Assembly (NCBI RefSeq): GCF_009495745.1
Contig: NZ_WIDQ01000007.1
Location: 62,001 to 126,000, forward strand
Direction of reading: 5' to 3'
DNA length: 64,000 nucleotides
DNA from: Niveispirillum sp. SYP-B3756
GTDB lineage: Bacteria; Pseudomonadota; Alphaproteobacteria; Azospirillales; Azospirillaceae
In this document: positions 54,314 to 62,756 of the stretch, one piece after another
Position numbering within the stretch: position 1 is the first letter of the stretch
Layout of the letters: every line of letters starts with the position of its first letter
Translations under genes and position numbers: made by a program
Notes under the pieces: generated by a model
Database searches by the model: none
What the model was told of the DNA's origin: nothing
What the model saw: only the letters and a program-made list of their open reading frames with translations

Positions 54314-56773
54314 TCAGAACGTGTATTTCAGCGTGGCGGTGCTGGTGCGCCCGTTGATGGAACGGGCGCGGATGATGTTGGTCTGGCCCGGGGTGATGGA
54401 CCCTTCTTCCGATTCCGTCAGGCCCTTGGCATTGAACAGGTTGTTGACATTGACCGACAGCACCAGCCCTTGCGCGATGGCGTAATCGGCGAACAGGTTG
54501 ACCTGGGTGTATCCTGGCATCACCAGTTCATTGCTGTCCTGGGCATAGGATTTGGTGGTGCCGATGATGTTTGCCCCCAGCGTGAAGGCGTCATAGGAAT
54601 AAGACGGCGTCAGTTGATAGATGAAATCAGCCTGACGCCGGGGCTTATTGCCCTTCAGCGCCGGGGTCAGCGCATCTTTGGAAATCTCCGCATCCGTCCA
54701 GGTGCCGCCGGCCGTCAGCATGAAGCCTTCGTAGCGATAGCTGGCCTCCAACTCGATGCCCTTGGCCTCATAGGTGCGGTCAAAGAAGCGCTGGCTGGTC
54801 GCCTCGAAATTCTGTTCCTGCGTCTTGGCGAAGAAGGCGGTGGCGAACAGGCTGATGCCATCGCCGCGCCACTTCACCCCGCCTTCATACTGGTTGACCA
54901 TATCCACGGCGTCTTCGGTGGCGACGGAACCATCGGCCCGCACGCGGCCGAACAGCAGGCGGTCGGCATTGGCGCGCCCACCCCGGCTGACCCGGGCAAA
55001 GACCGAGAAATCGGGATCGATCATGTAATTCGCGCCGACCGACCAGGACCAGTAACCCCAGTCATAATTGATCGGCTGCGGGTTGGCCGTATCGATGATG
55101 GAGACACTGCGTTCCGGAACGGAGATGCTGCCGTCGCGGTTCACATCCACCTGTGCCTGCCGGGAGGCGGTATAGGAACCGCGCGCCTTGCCCTCGTCAC
55201 GGCGCAGGCTGGCATCGACATTCAACTGGCCCATTTCCAGGGCGGCCGAGACATAGGGCGCATCGATATCATACTGGGCATCATAGCGCCGGGTGCAGCA
55301 ATTGCCCCAGTAGGGCACGCCGTAACCCAGCAGGCCGCCACTGGTCTGCAAGGTGCCATTGGCGGCCACCACATCCAGCAGCCGGGCATTATCGCCCTTC
55401 ACTTCCATGACATAGGTGTTCCACAGCCAGTCCATCTCGATATTCTGGCGGGCCTTGTAGTAGCCGGCGGTCAGGTCGATGGTGCTGTCACCGGCCACGA
55501 TGGCGCGGGTCAGCTTGAAGTCATTGGCGAAGTTGCTGAAATCATTGATATCGACATCGAACAACGCCACGCGGCTGGCCAGACCATTGCCGTTCAGGGT
55601 CGACGGGTTGGTGATGCGGGTGCCGTCGGTATAGCGCAGGCTGGCGCCGGCCCCGCCAATTTCCGTCGCCAGCGCCTGGGCGCCCGTCACCTGCTGCGGG
55701 AAGATGGAGACGAAGCCGCCATCGGTCTGGGCCATGCGCACCTTGTTGAAGATGCTCCAGCCCTCGGCCAGATCGAACTTGAACTCAGCCCCCACGGCGG
55801 TGGAGACAGGATGCATCCCGTCCTTCAGGCTGTTGGTGCGCAGGTTATTGTTGCCGTCCAGGCCGGTGTTGGTCAGGAACAGGGCGCTGTGCAGCGTCTG
55901 GTCGCGCATGTCCAGGCCGGGGACGGAGCGAATATCCGGATCGCTGTTGCTGCCGCTGACCAGCATAGGCTGCGGCAGGAAGGAGACGGCGCGGTCATTC
56001 AGATATTTGAAATAGACGCGCGCATAGCCATTCTCGAACTCGCGCGTCAGGTTGGCCTTCACCTGACCGCCCGATTCGGCGGTGTAGTTGGCGTTGCGCG
56101 GGCCTTCGCCTTCCCGGTAGAAGCCGCCAATATGGAAGCGCCAATTCTCGTCAATATGGCCGCCGAAATCGAAATCGCCGCGCGTGGTGTCGTAATCCAG
56201 GCCACGGGTGATGGCCAGCGAGCCGCCATCCTTCTCCCCGGTCTTGGAGATGAAGTTGATGACGCCGCCCGGCGAATTGCTGGCCAGGGTGGAGGCGGAA
56301 CCACCACGGATGGCCTCCACCCGCGCCACATTGGCGTCAGCGCGCAGGAAGATGTCGGCATTACCAAAGGAGATGTCGCCGAACTCCAGCACCGGCAAGC
56401 CATCTTCGTGCAATTGCAGGAACTTCGCCCCGCCCGACGCGACCGGCAGGCCGCGTACAGCAATATTGGCATTGCCCTCGCCACCGCTGGCTTCCGACCG
56501 GATGCCGGGGATATTGCGGAAAATCTCCGCCGTGTTGCGCGGGGCGACCTGCAACAGGTCGTCGGCCGACAGCGCACTGACGGAGACGGAGGAGCGCATC
56601 TTGGAAGTCTGGTTGACGACGGCGGTGACGACGATTTCGTCCATCAACAGCCCGTCTTCCTGCGGTGGGGTGGTGCCGGTCGCCGGGGCGGCATCTTGTG
56701 CAAAGGCGGCGGTGAAGGCGAACGCGCTCAAAGCGGCGCCCATTGCAGACGCACGCAGCAAGGACTTCTTCAT
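54314..56773 (-). CDS. TonB-dependent receptor of the sucrose-type locus
   Basis: An 819-residue outer-membrane receptor with signal peptide MKKSLLRASAMGAALSAFAF, TonB box-like MDEIVVTAVVNQTS, plug (NTAEIFRNIPGIRSEASGGE and ANIAVRGLPVASGG) and a barrel ending in TATLKYTF. The barrel contains an unusual DVNRDGSISVPE motif (about residue 540), which reads like a single EF-hand or dockerin calcium loop. It also has a Cys-Cys pair (WGNCCTRRYD). A sucrose-uptake role is inferred from the operon with amylosucrase and fructokinase, not from the protein itself. The start is ATG 56773; the extension to 56836 is not a signal peptide. Confidence 0.88.
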   Translation of the reverse strand: MKKSLLRASAMGAALSAFAFTAAFAQDAAPATGTTPPQEDGLLMDEIVVTAVVNQTSKMRSSVSVSALSADDLLQVAPRNTAEIFRNIPGIRSEASGGEGNANIAVRGLPVASGGAKFLQLHEDGLPVLEFGDISFGNADIFLRADANVARVEAIRGGSASTLASNSPGGVINFISKTGEKDGGSLAITRGLDYDTTRGDFDFGGHIDENWRFHIGGFYREGEGPRNANYTAESGGQVKANLTREFENGYARVYFKYLNDRAVSFLPQPMLVSGSNSDPDIRSVPGLDMRDQTLHSALFLTNTGLDGNNNLRTNSLKDGMHPVSTAVGAEFKFDLAEGWSIFNKVRMAQTDGGFVSIFPQQVTGAQALATEIGGAGASLRYTDGTRITNPSTLNGNGLASRVALFDVDINDFSNFANDFKLTRAIVAGDSTIDLTAGYYKARQNIEMDWLWNTYVMEVKGDNARLLDVVAANGTLQTSGGLLGYGVPYWGNCCTRRYDAQYDIDAPYVSAALEMGQLNVDASLRRDEGKARGSYTASRQAQVDVNRDGSISVPERSVSIIDTANPQPINYDWGYWSWSVGANYMIDPDFSVFARVSRGGRANADRLLFGRVRADGSVATEDAVDMVNQYEGGVKWRGDGISLFATAFFAKTQEQNFEATSQRFFDRTYEAKGIELEASYRYEGFMLTAGGTWTDAEISKDALTPALKGNKPRRQADFIYQLTPSYSYDAFTLGANIIGTTKSYAQDSNELVMPGYTQVNLFADYAIAQGLVLSVNVNNLFNAKGLTESEEGSITPGQTNIIRARSINGRTSTATLKYTF

Positions 56774-56851
56774 GTTGTTCCTCCCATAAGGATCACCTGC
56801 GGGGTCTTGGGTCTTTCTTGCCGTCCCCTCGGTCACCTATGATGATAGAAA

Positions 56852-56872
56852 TCTCGCAATCGTTTGCAAGAT
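56852..56872. promoter_or_regulatory. LacI-type operator 1, by the TonB receptor
   Basis: TCTCGCAATCGTTTGCAAGAT. The pattern TCGCAATCGTTTGCAA is close to the TTGCAA-CG-TTGCAA type palindrome bound by LacI-family regulators (central CG). It lies about 80 bases upstream of the TonB receptor start codon in the divergent gap. No LacI gene is in the window. Confidence 0.78.
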
Positions 56873-56994
56873 GATAAATTCAAAATCTTCTAATCTTAGG
56901 GATAGTGCGTGGAAATCTATCTTCGCAGTTGCAGCAATATATGGCCAAATCGCCACATATCGCGCTTTTGAACCCTAAAATCTTGTCTTCTTGA

Positions 56995-57016
56995 TTAAGC
57001 AATCGATTGCAAGATT
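56995..57016. promoter_or_regulatory. LacI-type operator 2, by the symporter gene
   Basis: TTAAGCAATCGATTGCAAGATT, with the perfect palindrome GCAATCGATTGC. It matches operator 1 in its GCAATCG half and lies about 65 bases upstream of the symporter start codon. The two operators are about 143 bases apart centre to centre. Confidence 0.8.
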
Positions 57017-57079
57017 GTTTGACTGGCTTTACTGTCTGCTGACGGTCAAAAAGCAACAATCGATATCGGGAGGAGCAGG

Positions 57080-58672
57080 ATGCTGCAGGGTCACGTCACC
57101 CTGGCGGGGCTGGACGCCGCCATCATCGGTCTTTATCTGGTGGCTGTTGTCGCCCTGGGGCTGTTCGCCTCCCGCAAGGCGACGACGGCCACCGACTATT
57201 TCCTGGCGGCGCGCAGTTCCACCTGGCCCACCATCGGGCTGGCGCTGCTGGCGTCCAACATTTCCTCCACCACGCTGATCGGTCTGGCGGGGGCGGCCTA
57301 TGCGGCGGGGATTGCCGTCTATAATTATGAATGGATGGCCAGCGTCGTGCTGGTCTTTTTCTGCCTCTTCCTGCTGCCGGTGATCCTGCGCAGTCAGGTC
57401 TATACGATGCCGGAGTTCCTGGAACGTCGCTATGACGGCTCCATCCGGCTCTATTTCTCCGGCCTGACCATCTTTTTGAACATCGTGGTGGATACGGCGG
57501 GCACGCTGTTCGGCGGTGCCTTGATGTTCAAGCTGATCCTGCCCGATGTGCCGCTGTGGCAGATTGCCGGCCTGCTGGCGCTGGCGGCCGGTGCCTACAC
57601 CGTTGCCGGCGGTTTGAAGGCCGTGCTGGTGACAGAGGTGGTGCAGGCGGTCATTCTGGGCGGTGCCTCCATCTTTGTGGCCATCTTTGCCTTTGACAAG
57701 GCGGGCGGCTGGGATGCGGTGATGGCCGCTGTGCCGGCCGACAAGATGAGCCTGATCCGCCCCGCCGATGACAGTAACCTGCCCTGGACGGGGTTGATTT
57801 CCGGGGTGCCGCTGATCGGGCTGTATTTCTGGTGTACCAACCAGTTCATGGTGCAGCGGGTGCTGTCGGCCAAGAATCTGGATCATGGCCGCTGGGGCAG
57901 CCTGTTTGCCGGCTTGCTGAAACTGCCGGTGCTGTTCCTGATGGTGCTGCCGGGCAGTGCCGCCATCCTGATCTATCCGCATCTGGAACGGCCAGATCTG
58001 GTCTATCCGACGCTGATTTTCGACCTGCTGCCGGTGGGCGTGATCGGGCTGGTGGTGGCGGGCTTCCTGGCGGCCATCATGTCGTCCATCGCCAGCACCT
58101 TCAATTCCGCTTCCACCCTGGTGACGATGGATTTCGTGCGGCGTTTCAACCCCGATGTCTCTCAGGCGTCGCTGGTGCGAATCGGGCGGATCACCACCAT
58201 CACCTTCATGGTGCTGGCGGTGGCCTGGGTGCCGGTGGTGGAAAACCTGACCGATACGCTGTGGCAATATCTGCAGGCCGTGCTGGCCTATGCGGTGCCG
58301 CCGGTGGTGGCCCTGTTCCTGGCCGGCATCTTCTGGCGCCGCGCCAATGTGGCCGGCGCCCGTGCCGGTGTGATTGTGGGGCTGCTGGCCGGCGGCTGGC
58401 TGTTCCATGGGGTGCAGATCGCCCATAGCATCCAGCTGCATTTCCTGCTGGCGGCGACGCTGCTGTTCTTCATCTCCCTGGCCGCCGTCATCGTGGCCAG
58501 TCTGCTGACGGCCCCGCCGCCGGTGGAGAAGACCGAAACCCTGATGTGGACGCGGGCCGATTATGATGCCGAGTCGACCGCGCTGGCCGGCCGGCCGCTC
58601 TGGCAGAATTACCGGGTGCAGGCGGTGGCTTTGCTGGCGATGACAGCGGTGATCGTCTGGCTGTTCCGGTAA
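57080..58672 (+). CDS. Sodium:solute symporter, SSS (SGLT) family
   Basis: A 530-residue inner-membrane transporter with about 13-14 transmembrane segments. SSS hallmarks are LALLASNISSTTLIGLAGAAY (near residues 56-76) and VVAGFLAAIMSSIASTFNSA with the Na+-site serines. The LGLFASRKATTATDYFLAAR start and ETL..TRADYDAES C-terminal tail fit the SGLT branch that carries sugars. Substrate is unproven; co-regulation with the amylosucrase operon suggests sucrose or a breakdown product. GGGAGGAGCAGG precedes the ATG. A strong terminator follows. Confidence 0.9.
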   Translation: MLQGHVTLAGLDAAIIGLYLVAVVALGLFASRKATTATDYFLAARSSTWPTIGLALLASNISSTTLIGLAGAAYAAGIAVYNYEWMASVVLVFFCLFLLPVILRSQVYTMPEFLERRYDGSIRLYFSGLTIFLNIVVDTAGTLFGGALMFKLILPDVPLWQIAGLLALAAGAYTVAGGLKAVLVTEVVQAVILGGASIFVAIFAFDKAGGWDAVMAAVPADKMSLIRPADDSNLPWTGLISGVPLIGLYFWCTNQFMVQRVLSAKNLDHGRWGSLFAGLLKLPVLFLMVLPGSAAILIYPHLERPDLVYPTLIFDLLPVGVIGLVVAGFLAAIMSSIASTFNSASTLVTMDFVRRFNPDVSQASLVRIGRITTITFMVLAVAWVPVVENLTDTLWQYLQAVLAYAVPPVVALFLAGIFWRRANVAGARAGVIVGLLAGGWLFHGVQIAHSIQLHFLLAATLLFFISLAAVIVASLLTAPPPVEKTETLMWTRADYDAESTALAGRPLWQNYRVQAVALLAMTAVIVWLFR

Positions 58673-58680
58673 GGGGTTTT

Positions 58681-58714
58681 GGGGGGCGGGTGGTGGTGCC
58701 CGCCCCCCTTTTTT
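58681..58714 (+). terminator. Terminator of the symporter gene
   Basis: GGGGGGCGGG pairs with CCCGCCCCCC around TGGTGGTG, followed by TTTTTT. It lies eight bases after the symporter stop codon. Confidence 0.93.
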
Positions 58715-58725
58715 GCGACCGGTCA

Positions 58726-58912
58726 GGGGTGGATTGGGAATTTCCAAGACGTTCATGCTCACATCACCGTCACCCCGGCGAAGGCCGGGGTCCAGGTTCG
58801 TAGAGCACAGCGCTTGTGGCCCCTGGACCCCGGCCTTCGCCGGGGTGACGGTGGTGATAGAGGGAGGCGCATTTAACCTTTTGAAAGGAAATGCCGCTTT
58901 CCGGACAAACAC
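58726..58912 (-). mobile_element. Degenerate MITE-like element with the CCGTCACCCCGGCG core (copy D)
   Basis: The right end (CTTTCCGGACAAACAC) is nearly the complement of the left end of copy A. TCA lies next to it (58913-58915) and also at the left edge (58723-58725). The core (58767-58851) is the second palindrome type. The left end is poorly conserved (CAAGACGTTC resembles CAAGAGCTTTC of copy A), so this boundary is approximate. The TCA at the right end is the stop codon of the next minus-strand gene. Confidence 0.55.
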
Positions 58913-61117
58913 TCAGAACTTATACCCTGCCGTCAGGCTCCAGGTCCGGGGTTCGGCCACGGCGATGGCGGCGTTGGTGGGGGCGGTGGTGAAATAGGTC
59001 TTGTTGGACAGGTTCTTGCCGGCAAAGGTGATGTTCCAGCCCTCTTCCCCATCCAGCAGCGCGATGGAGGCGTTGATCAGGCCCGGCATCTTCGATTCCA
59101 GCAGGTTGGCCACGGTGGAATAATAATCCCCCTGGTGCTGATAGCTGGATGACAGGCGCAGCTTCACCCGGTCCTGCCAGAAACGCGGTGTGTCATAGGT
59201 GAAGCCCGTCTGCACCGTCCAGGGGGTGAGCAGCGGCAGATGCCGGGCGCCGGCCACCGCCGCATCGGAGAGCGGGTCGAGATGGGTGTATTTATCATCC
59301 ATCAGGCCCAGATTGGCGAACAGGTTCAGCCCTTCGACGGGCATGAAGGTGACCTCCAGCTCCGCCCCATAGACCCGCGAATCGCCGATATTCTGCACGG
59401 CATAGGAACTGGGGGCGATTTCGATGGTCTGCTGCAGGTCGGACAGGTCGTTGCGATAGACCGACAGGTTGGTGCGCAGCCGTCCCTCCAGCATGGTGGC
59501 CTTCAAGCCCGCTTCATAGGCCCAGACGGTTTGCGGGCCATAGACGGTGCCGAAGACGGCCGGGTTGGCCACGGCCAGCCCGTTGAAACCGCCGGCCTTG
59601 AAGCCGCGGGAGACGGAGAGATAGCTGAACACGTCGTCAGCAATCTTGAAATCCAGCCCCGCCTTGGGCGTCCAGGACTCGAAAGACGGATCGCGGTAGA
59701 GCGAGACCAGGGCTACCGCCGGGCCAGGGCTGAGCGGCAGGCGGTTCTGGATGGTGCCCTTCAATTCCTTCTCATCGCGCGTATAGCGCAGCCCGCCGGT
59801 GACCGACAGCCGTTCGGTCAACTGATAGCTGGCCTGGGCGAAGGCGGCATAGGAATTGGTGGTGCTGTCGATGGTCTGCGGCAGCACGGGCAGGGAGAAG
59901 CCGGGGCCCAGCACCAGCACATCCTTGAAGGTCTGCTTATTCTCTTCCCGGAAATAATACAGGCCGGTGATCCAGGTCAGGTCGCCGCCGAACCCATCGC
60001 CCTGCAATTGCAGTTCCTGGCTGTACTGGTTGGTGTCGCTGTTGGCATCACGGACCAGACCATTGGCGCGATAGCTGCCATCGGCATTGCGGATGCCGCC
60101 CGACATGTCGAACAGGAACCCGTCATCGGTGCGCACAAAGGCGGTGATCGACCGCAGGGTCATGTCGCCCAACTCGGCGCTGACATCCAGCGACACGGCC
60201 GTCTGGTCGGTATGGCCGTCCGGCACCACCGGGGAGAGGCTGGTATAGGCATCACCGGCCAGCGGCCGCGCATCATCGGTGGTGACATGCTTTGCCGCCA
60301 GGGTCGGATAGGGGCGCGTCCAGCCAACCGGGATCAGGTTGGCCGGGCCGTCATTATCATCCTGGGTGCGGCTGACGGTCAGGGTTGCCTTCAACCAGTC
60401 ACTGCCATGGAAATGCAGCTTGCCGCGCAGGGCCAGATTGCGCTGGCCGAAGACATCGCGGTCCAGCGCCTGGTTATGCACATAGCCATCCTGGTCATTA
60501 TAAAGCACGGAGAGCGAGGCCCCCAGGGTGCCTTCCACCACATCGCCGCCAATGGACGCGCTGGCCTTGCGCTGGTCGTAGGAACCCACGCCCACCGCCG
60601 CCTCGGCCCAGCGCTTTTCCCCCGGCGTGCGGGTGACGATCTTCACCGCGCCGGAAAAGGCGTTGCGGCCGTAAAGCGTGCCCTGCGGCCCGCGCAGCAC
60701 CTCAATCCGCTCAATATCCGCCAGTTCCAAATTCGACCCGGCCAGCCGCCCGCGATAGACATCATCGGCATAAAAGGCGACCGCCGACTCGGAGGTGACC
60801 AGACCGCCCGACTGTTCCGACCCGCCGCGCAAGCCCACCTGCAAGGTTGACCGGCTGGCCGTGACCGGCATCAACACCAGATTGGGCACCACGCTAGTCA
60901 GGTCTTCGGCACTGCCGATCTGCTGGTCGGCCAGCGCGTCGGCCGTCAGGGCCGAAATGGCGATCGGGGTGGTCTGCAGGGCGGTTTCGCGCCGCTGGGC
61001 GGTGACGATGATCTCCTCCAGCATCGGTCCGGCATTCTGGGCCAGGGCGGGCACGGCAAAGCTGGATAAGGCGGTCGCCAGCAGCAGCGACCGCGACAGG
61101 GGACGCGGGAAGGCCAT
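58913..61117 (-). CDS. TonB-dependent receptor, substrate unknown
   Basis: A 734-residue outer-membrane receptor. The signal peptide is MAFPRPLSRSLLLATALSSF..., cleaved near PALAQ. The TonB box-like segment is LEEIIVTAQRRETALQTTPI. The plug contains IEVLRGPQGTLYGRNAFSGA and the barrel ends WSLTAGYKF. The plug sequence is of the FecA/siderophore-like group seen widely in sphingomonads and Caulobacter, where many members carry unknown substrates. It stands alone with a long upstream gap and no recognised regulatory site. It is not in an operon with the sucrose genes. Confidence 0.87.
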   Translation of the reverse strand: MAFPRPLSRSLLLATALSSFAVPALAQNAGPMLEEIIVTAQRRETALQTTPIAISALTADALADQQIGSAEDLTSVVPNLVLMPVTASRSTLQVGLRGGSEQSGGLVTSESAVAFYADDVYRGRLAGSNLELADIERIEVLRGPQGTLYGRNAFSGAVKIVTRTPGEKRWAEAAVGVGSYDQRKASASIGGDVVEGTLGASLSVLYNDQDGYVHNQALDRDVFGQRNLALRGKLHFHGSDWLKATLTVSRTQDDNDGPANLIPVGWTRPYPTLAAKHVTTDDARPLAGDAYTSLSPVVPDGHTDQTAVSLDVSAELGDMTLRSITAFVRTDDGFLFDMSGGIRNADGSYRANGLVRDANSDTNQYSQELQLQGDGFGGDLTWITGLYYFREENKQTFKDVLVLGPGFSLPVLPQTIDSTTNSYAAFAQASYQLTERLSVTGGLRYTRDEKELKGTIQNRLPLSPGPAVALVSLYRDPSFESWTPKAGLDFKIADDVFSYLSVSRGFKAGGFNGLAVANPAVFGTVYGPQTVWAYEAGLKATMLEGRLRTNLSVYRNDLSDLQQTIEIAPSSYAVQNIGDSRVYGAELEVTFMPVEGLNLFANLGLMDDKYTHLDPLSDAAVAGARHLPLLTPWTVQTGFTYDTPRFWQDRVKLRLSSSYQHQGDYYSTVANLLESKMPGLINASIALLDGEEGWNITFAGKNLSNKTYFTTAPTNAAIAVAEPRTWSLTAGYKF

Positions 61118-61740
61118 GACAGAGGGTTCCTTGAACGCAAGATGGGGAGCGCAAAGGCGCTGAGCAGTCGGCCGGTTGCCATTTCAGTGGGGTTCCGCTT
61201 GCCGGCGAGGGAGGGCAAGGGTGTCAGGGGCGGGTGCTGCGGTCACCCGGTCGGCGCGTAAAACCGCATGGTGCTATCTCCATAAAGGATGGCGACAGCC
61301 CAACGGGCGCCATGCCCGTTCGGATGACAAAATTGTTACCCAAATATCGTGGAATTATCAGGGGCGATGCGGTCTTTATCCACACAGTGGACATGATGCG
61401 CCCAGACAACGCTTGCTCAATCAAAACGCTGTGTTTTCGGGCAATTCATCGGGAAATTTGCCCGAATTCATATCGTTCACCGGAAAAACTATGCAGATTG
61501 TCGATGCCTATCCGTAAAGTTATCGTTCTTTTCGAAAGTTCGCCATCTCACCACCGTCATTCCCGCGAAGGCGGGAATCCAAAATCTGCGCTGTCGTATG
61601 GATTCCCGCCTTCGCGGGAATGACGGGAAAGGGATTGAAACAGCAAAGGAAGTTTTTGGACAGTCTTTGAAACATTACCCGACGGAAGACTGCCCAGGGG
61701 CGGGGCATGAAAAAAGGGCGGTCCCAGTCGGGCCGCCCTT
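61118..61740. other. Gene-free region upstream of the second TonB receptor
   Basis: About 620 bases. The left half should contain the promoter of the TonB receptor on the minus strand; no iron box or operator was recognised. The right half holds the MITE-like copy C and the terminator of the HNH gene. Open frames here are short and overlap the repeat. Confidence 0.5.
61504..61669 (+). mobile_element. MITE-like element, copy C, with inverted loop
   Basis: The left flank CTATCCGTAAAGTTATCGTTCT resembles that of copy A (CTGTCCGGAAAGTTATCGCATC). The right end (TTGGACAGTCTTTGA) is a degraded form of its counterpart. The core at 61554-61626 has the same arms as copy A, but the loop (TCCAAAATCTGCGCTGTCGT...) is the reverse complement of that in copy A while the flanks keep the same orientation. 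Boundaries are approximate. Confidence 0.65.
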
Positions 61741-61742
61741 TT
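61713..61742 (-). terminator. Terminator of the HNH gene
   Basis: AAAAGGGCGG pairs with CCGCCCTTTT around an 11-base loop. On the minus strand it overlaps the TAA stop codon of the HNH gene and ends in TTTTT. Confidence 0.85.
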
Positions 61743-62400
61743 ATCCCTGATCCAGTTCCGCCCCCCAATATTGGGCGCTGGTCATACTGCTGGGGAAGCC
61801 ATGTCCGTTCTCCTCCTCCACCAGTTCCGCCTGCAGATCGGCCGGTTCGGTCTCCTGGCCATAGATCAGGAAATCGCGCCAGCTGGAGTGCAGGAAGGTG
61901 GGCGGGAAATGCCGGCCATTTTCCTGCAATTCATAGACAGTCGGGGCGAAGGCGGCCTGGCGCGGATGCATCCCGCACTGGTGCGGCAACCGGCTGCCCT
62001 TGGCCAGATTGCAGGCCGAACAGGAGGTGACGACATTATCCCAGCTTGTGCGCCCGCCCCGGCAACGCGGGATCACATGGTCAAATGTCAGCTCATGCGT
62101 GGGGAAGGGCTTGCCGCAATATTGGCAGGTGAAGCGATCCCGCAGGAAGACGTTAAAGCGCGTGAAGGCCGGCCGTCGGTTGGACGGCACATATTCCTTC
62201 AGGCTGATCACACTGGGCAGCCGCATGGTGAGCTGCTGCGAACGTACGGTCCGGTCATAGTGAGAGATAATGTTCACCCGGTCCAGGAACACGGCCTTCA
62301 CCGTTTCCTGCCACGACCAGAGTGACAAGGGAAAGTAGCTCAGCGGACGAAAATCCGCATTCAGCACCAACGCCGGACAACCATCAAAAGGTGGTGACAA
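61741..62400 (-). CDS. HNH endonuclease
   Basis: A 219-residue protein whose HNH domain lies at about residues 83-140. It has a zinc-ribbon-like CQYCG.PF and CSACN pair of cysteine motifs and the catalytic LTFDHVIPRCRGGRTSWDNV. The N-terminal CPALVLNADFRPLSYFPLSL, followed by LWSWQETVKAVFLDRV, is typical of a widespread bacterial HNH group annotated as putative endonuclease. Its biological role is not known. TTG 62400 with AGAGGGGGG upstream is the likely start; no ATG occurs near the N-terminus. It stands alone. Confidence 0.9.
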   Translation of the reverse strand: MSPPFDGCPALVLNADFRPLSYFPLSLWSWQETVKAVFLDRVNIISHYDRTVRSQQLTMRLPSVISLKEYVPSNRRPAFTRFNVFLRDRFTCQYCGKPFPTHELTFDHVIPRCRGGRTSWDNVVTSCSACNLAKGSRLPHQCGMHPRQAAFAPTVYELQENGRHFPPTFLHSSWRDFLIYGQETEPADLQAELVEEENGHGFPSSMTSAQYWGAELDQG

Positions 62401-62756
62401 TTCCCCCCCCTCTGCCGTTCCGAAAAAGTGCCAGCCGCCCCCTAGGCCCCCGTTCCGCGCCGCCCATCTGCCGGGGGCAGGATGGGGCGCCGCATTCGGG
62501 GTCGAAGGCCGGCTGGAACGTGACGATTACATATAACGGGCCGAGCCCTTCTGACAACCCGCGCCGCGCGGTCTCTTCGTAATTGTCATGGGCCTGCAAC
62601 GAAAATGCCACTCAACCCCTTGTGTTTCTGGGGGAAGTGCACCGCCATCTCTTGCGTTCTACCAATTCCGGACAGGGGCTGGTACAGCACCTTGCCATGC
62701 TGGGCGGTTGGGTGTAGCGACGGGATAGCCTTATCCTGCGCCCGCCGACCCATTCC
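62401..62756. other. Divergent intergenic region between the HNH gene and gluQ
   Basis: About 350 bases. A frame-like run of Cys/Pro codons is non-coding by codon use. Promoters of both divergent genes must lie here; no box was recognised. A homopolymer CCCCCCCC occurs at 62403-62410. Confidence 0.45.
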
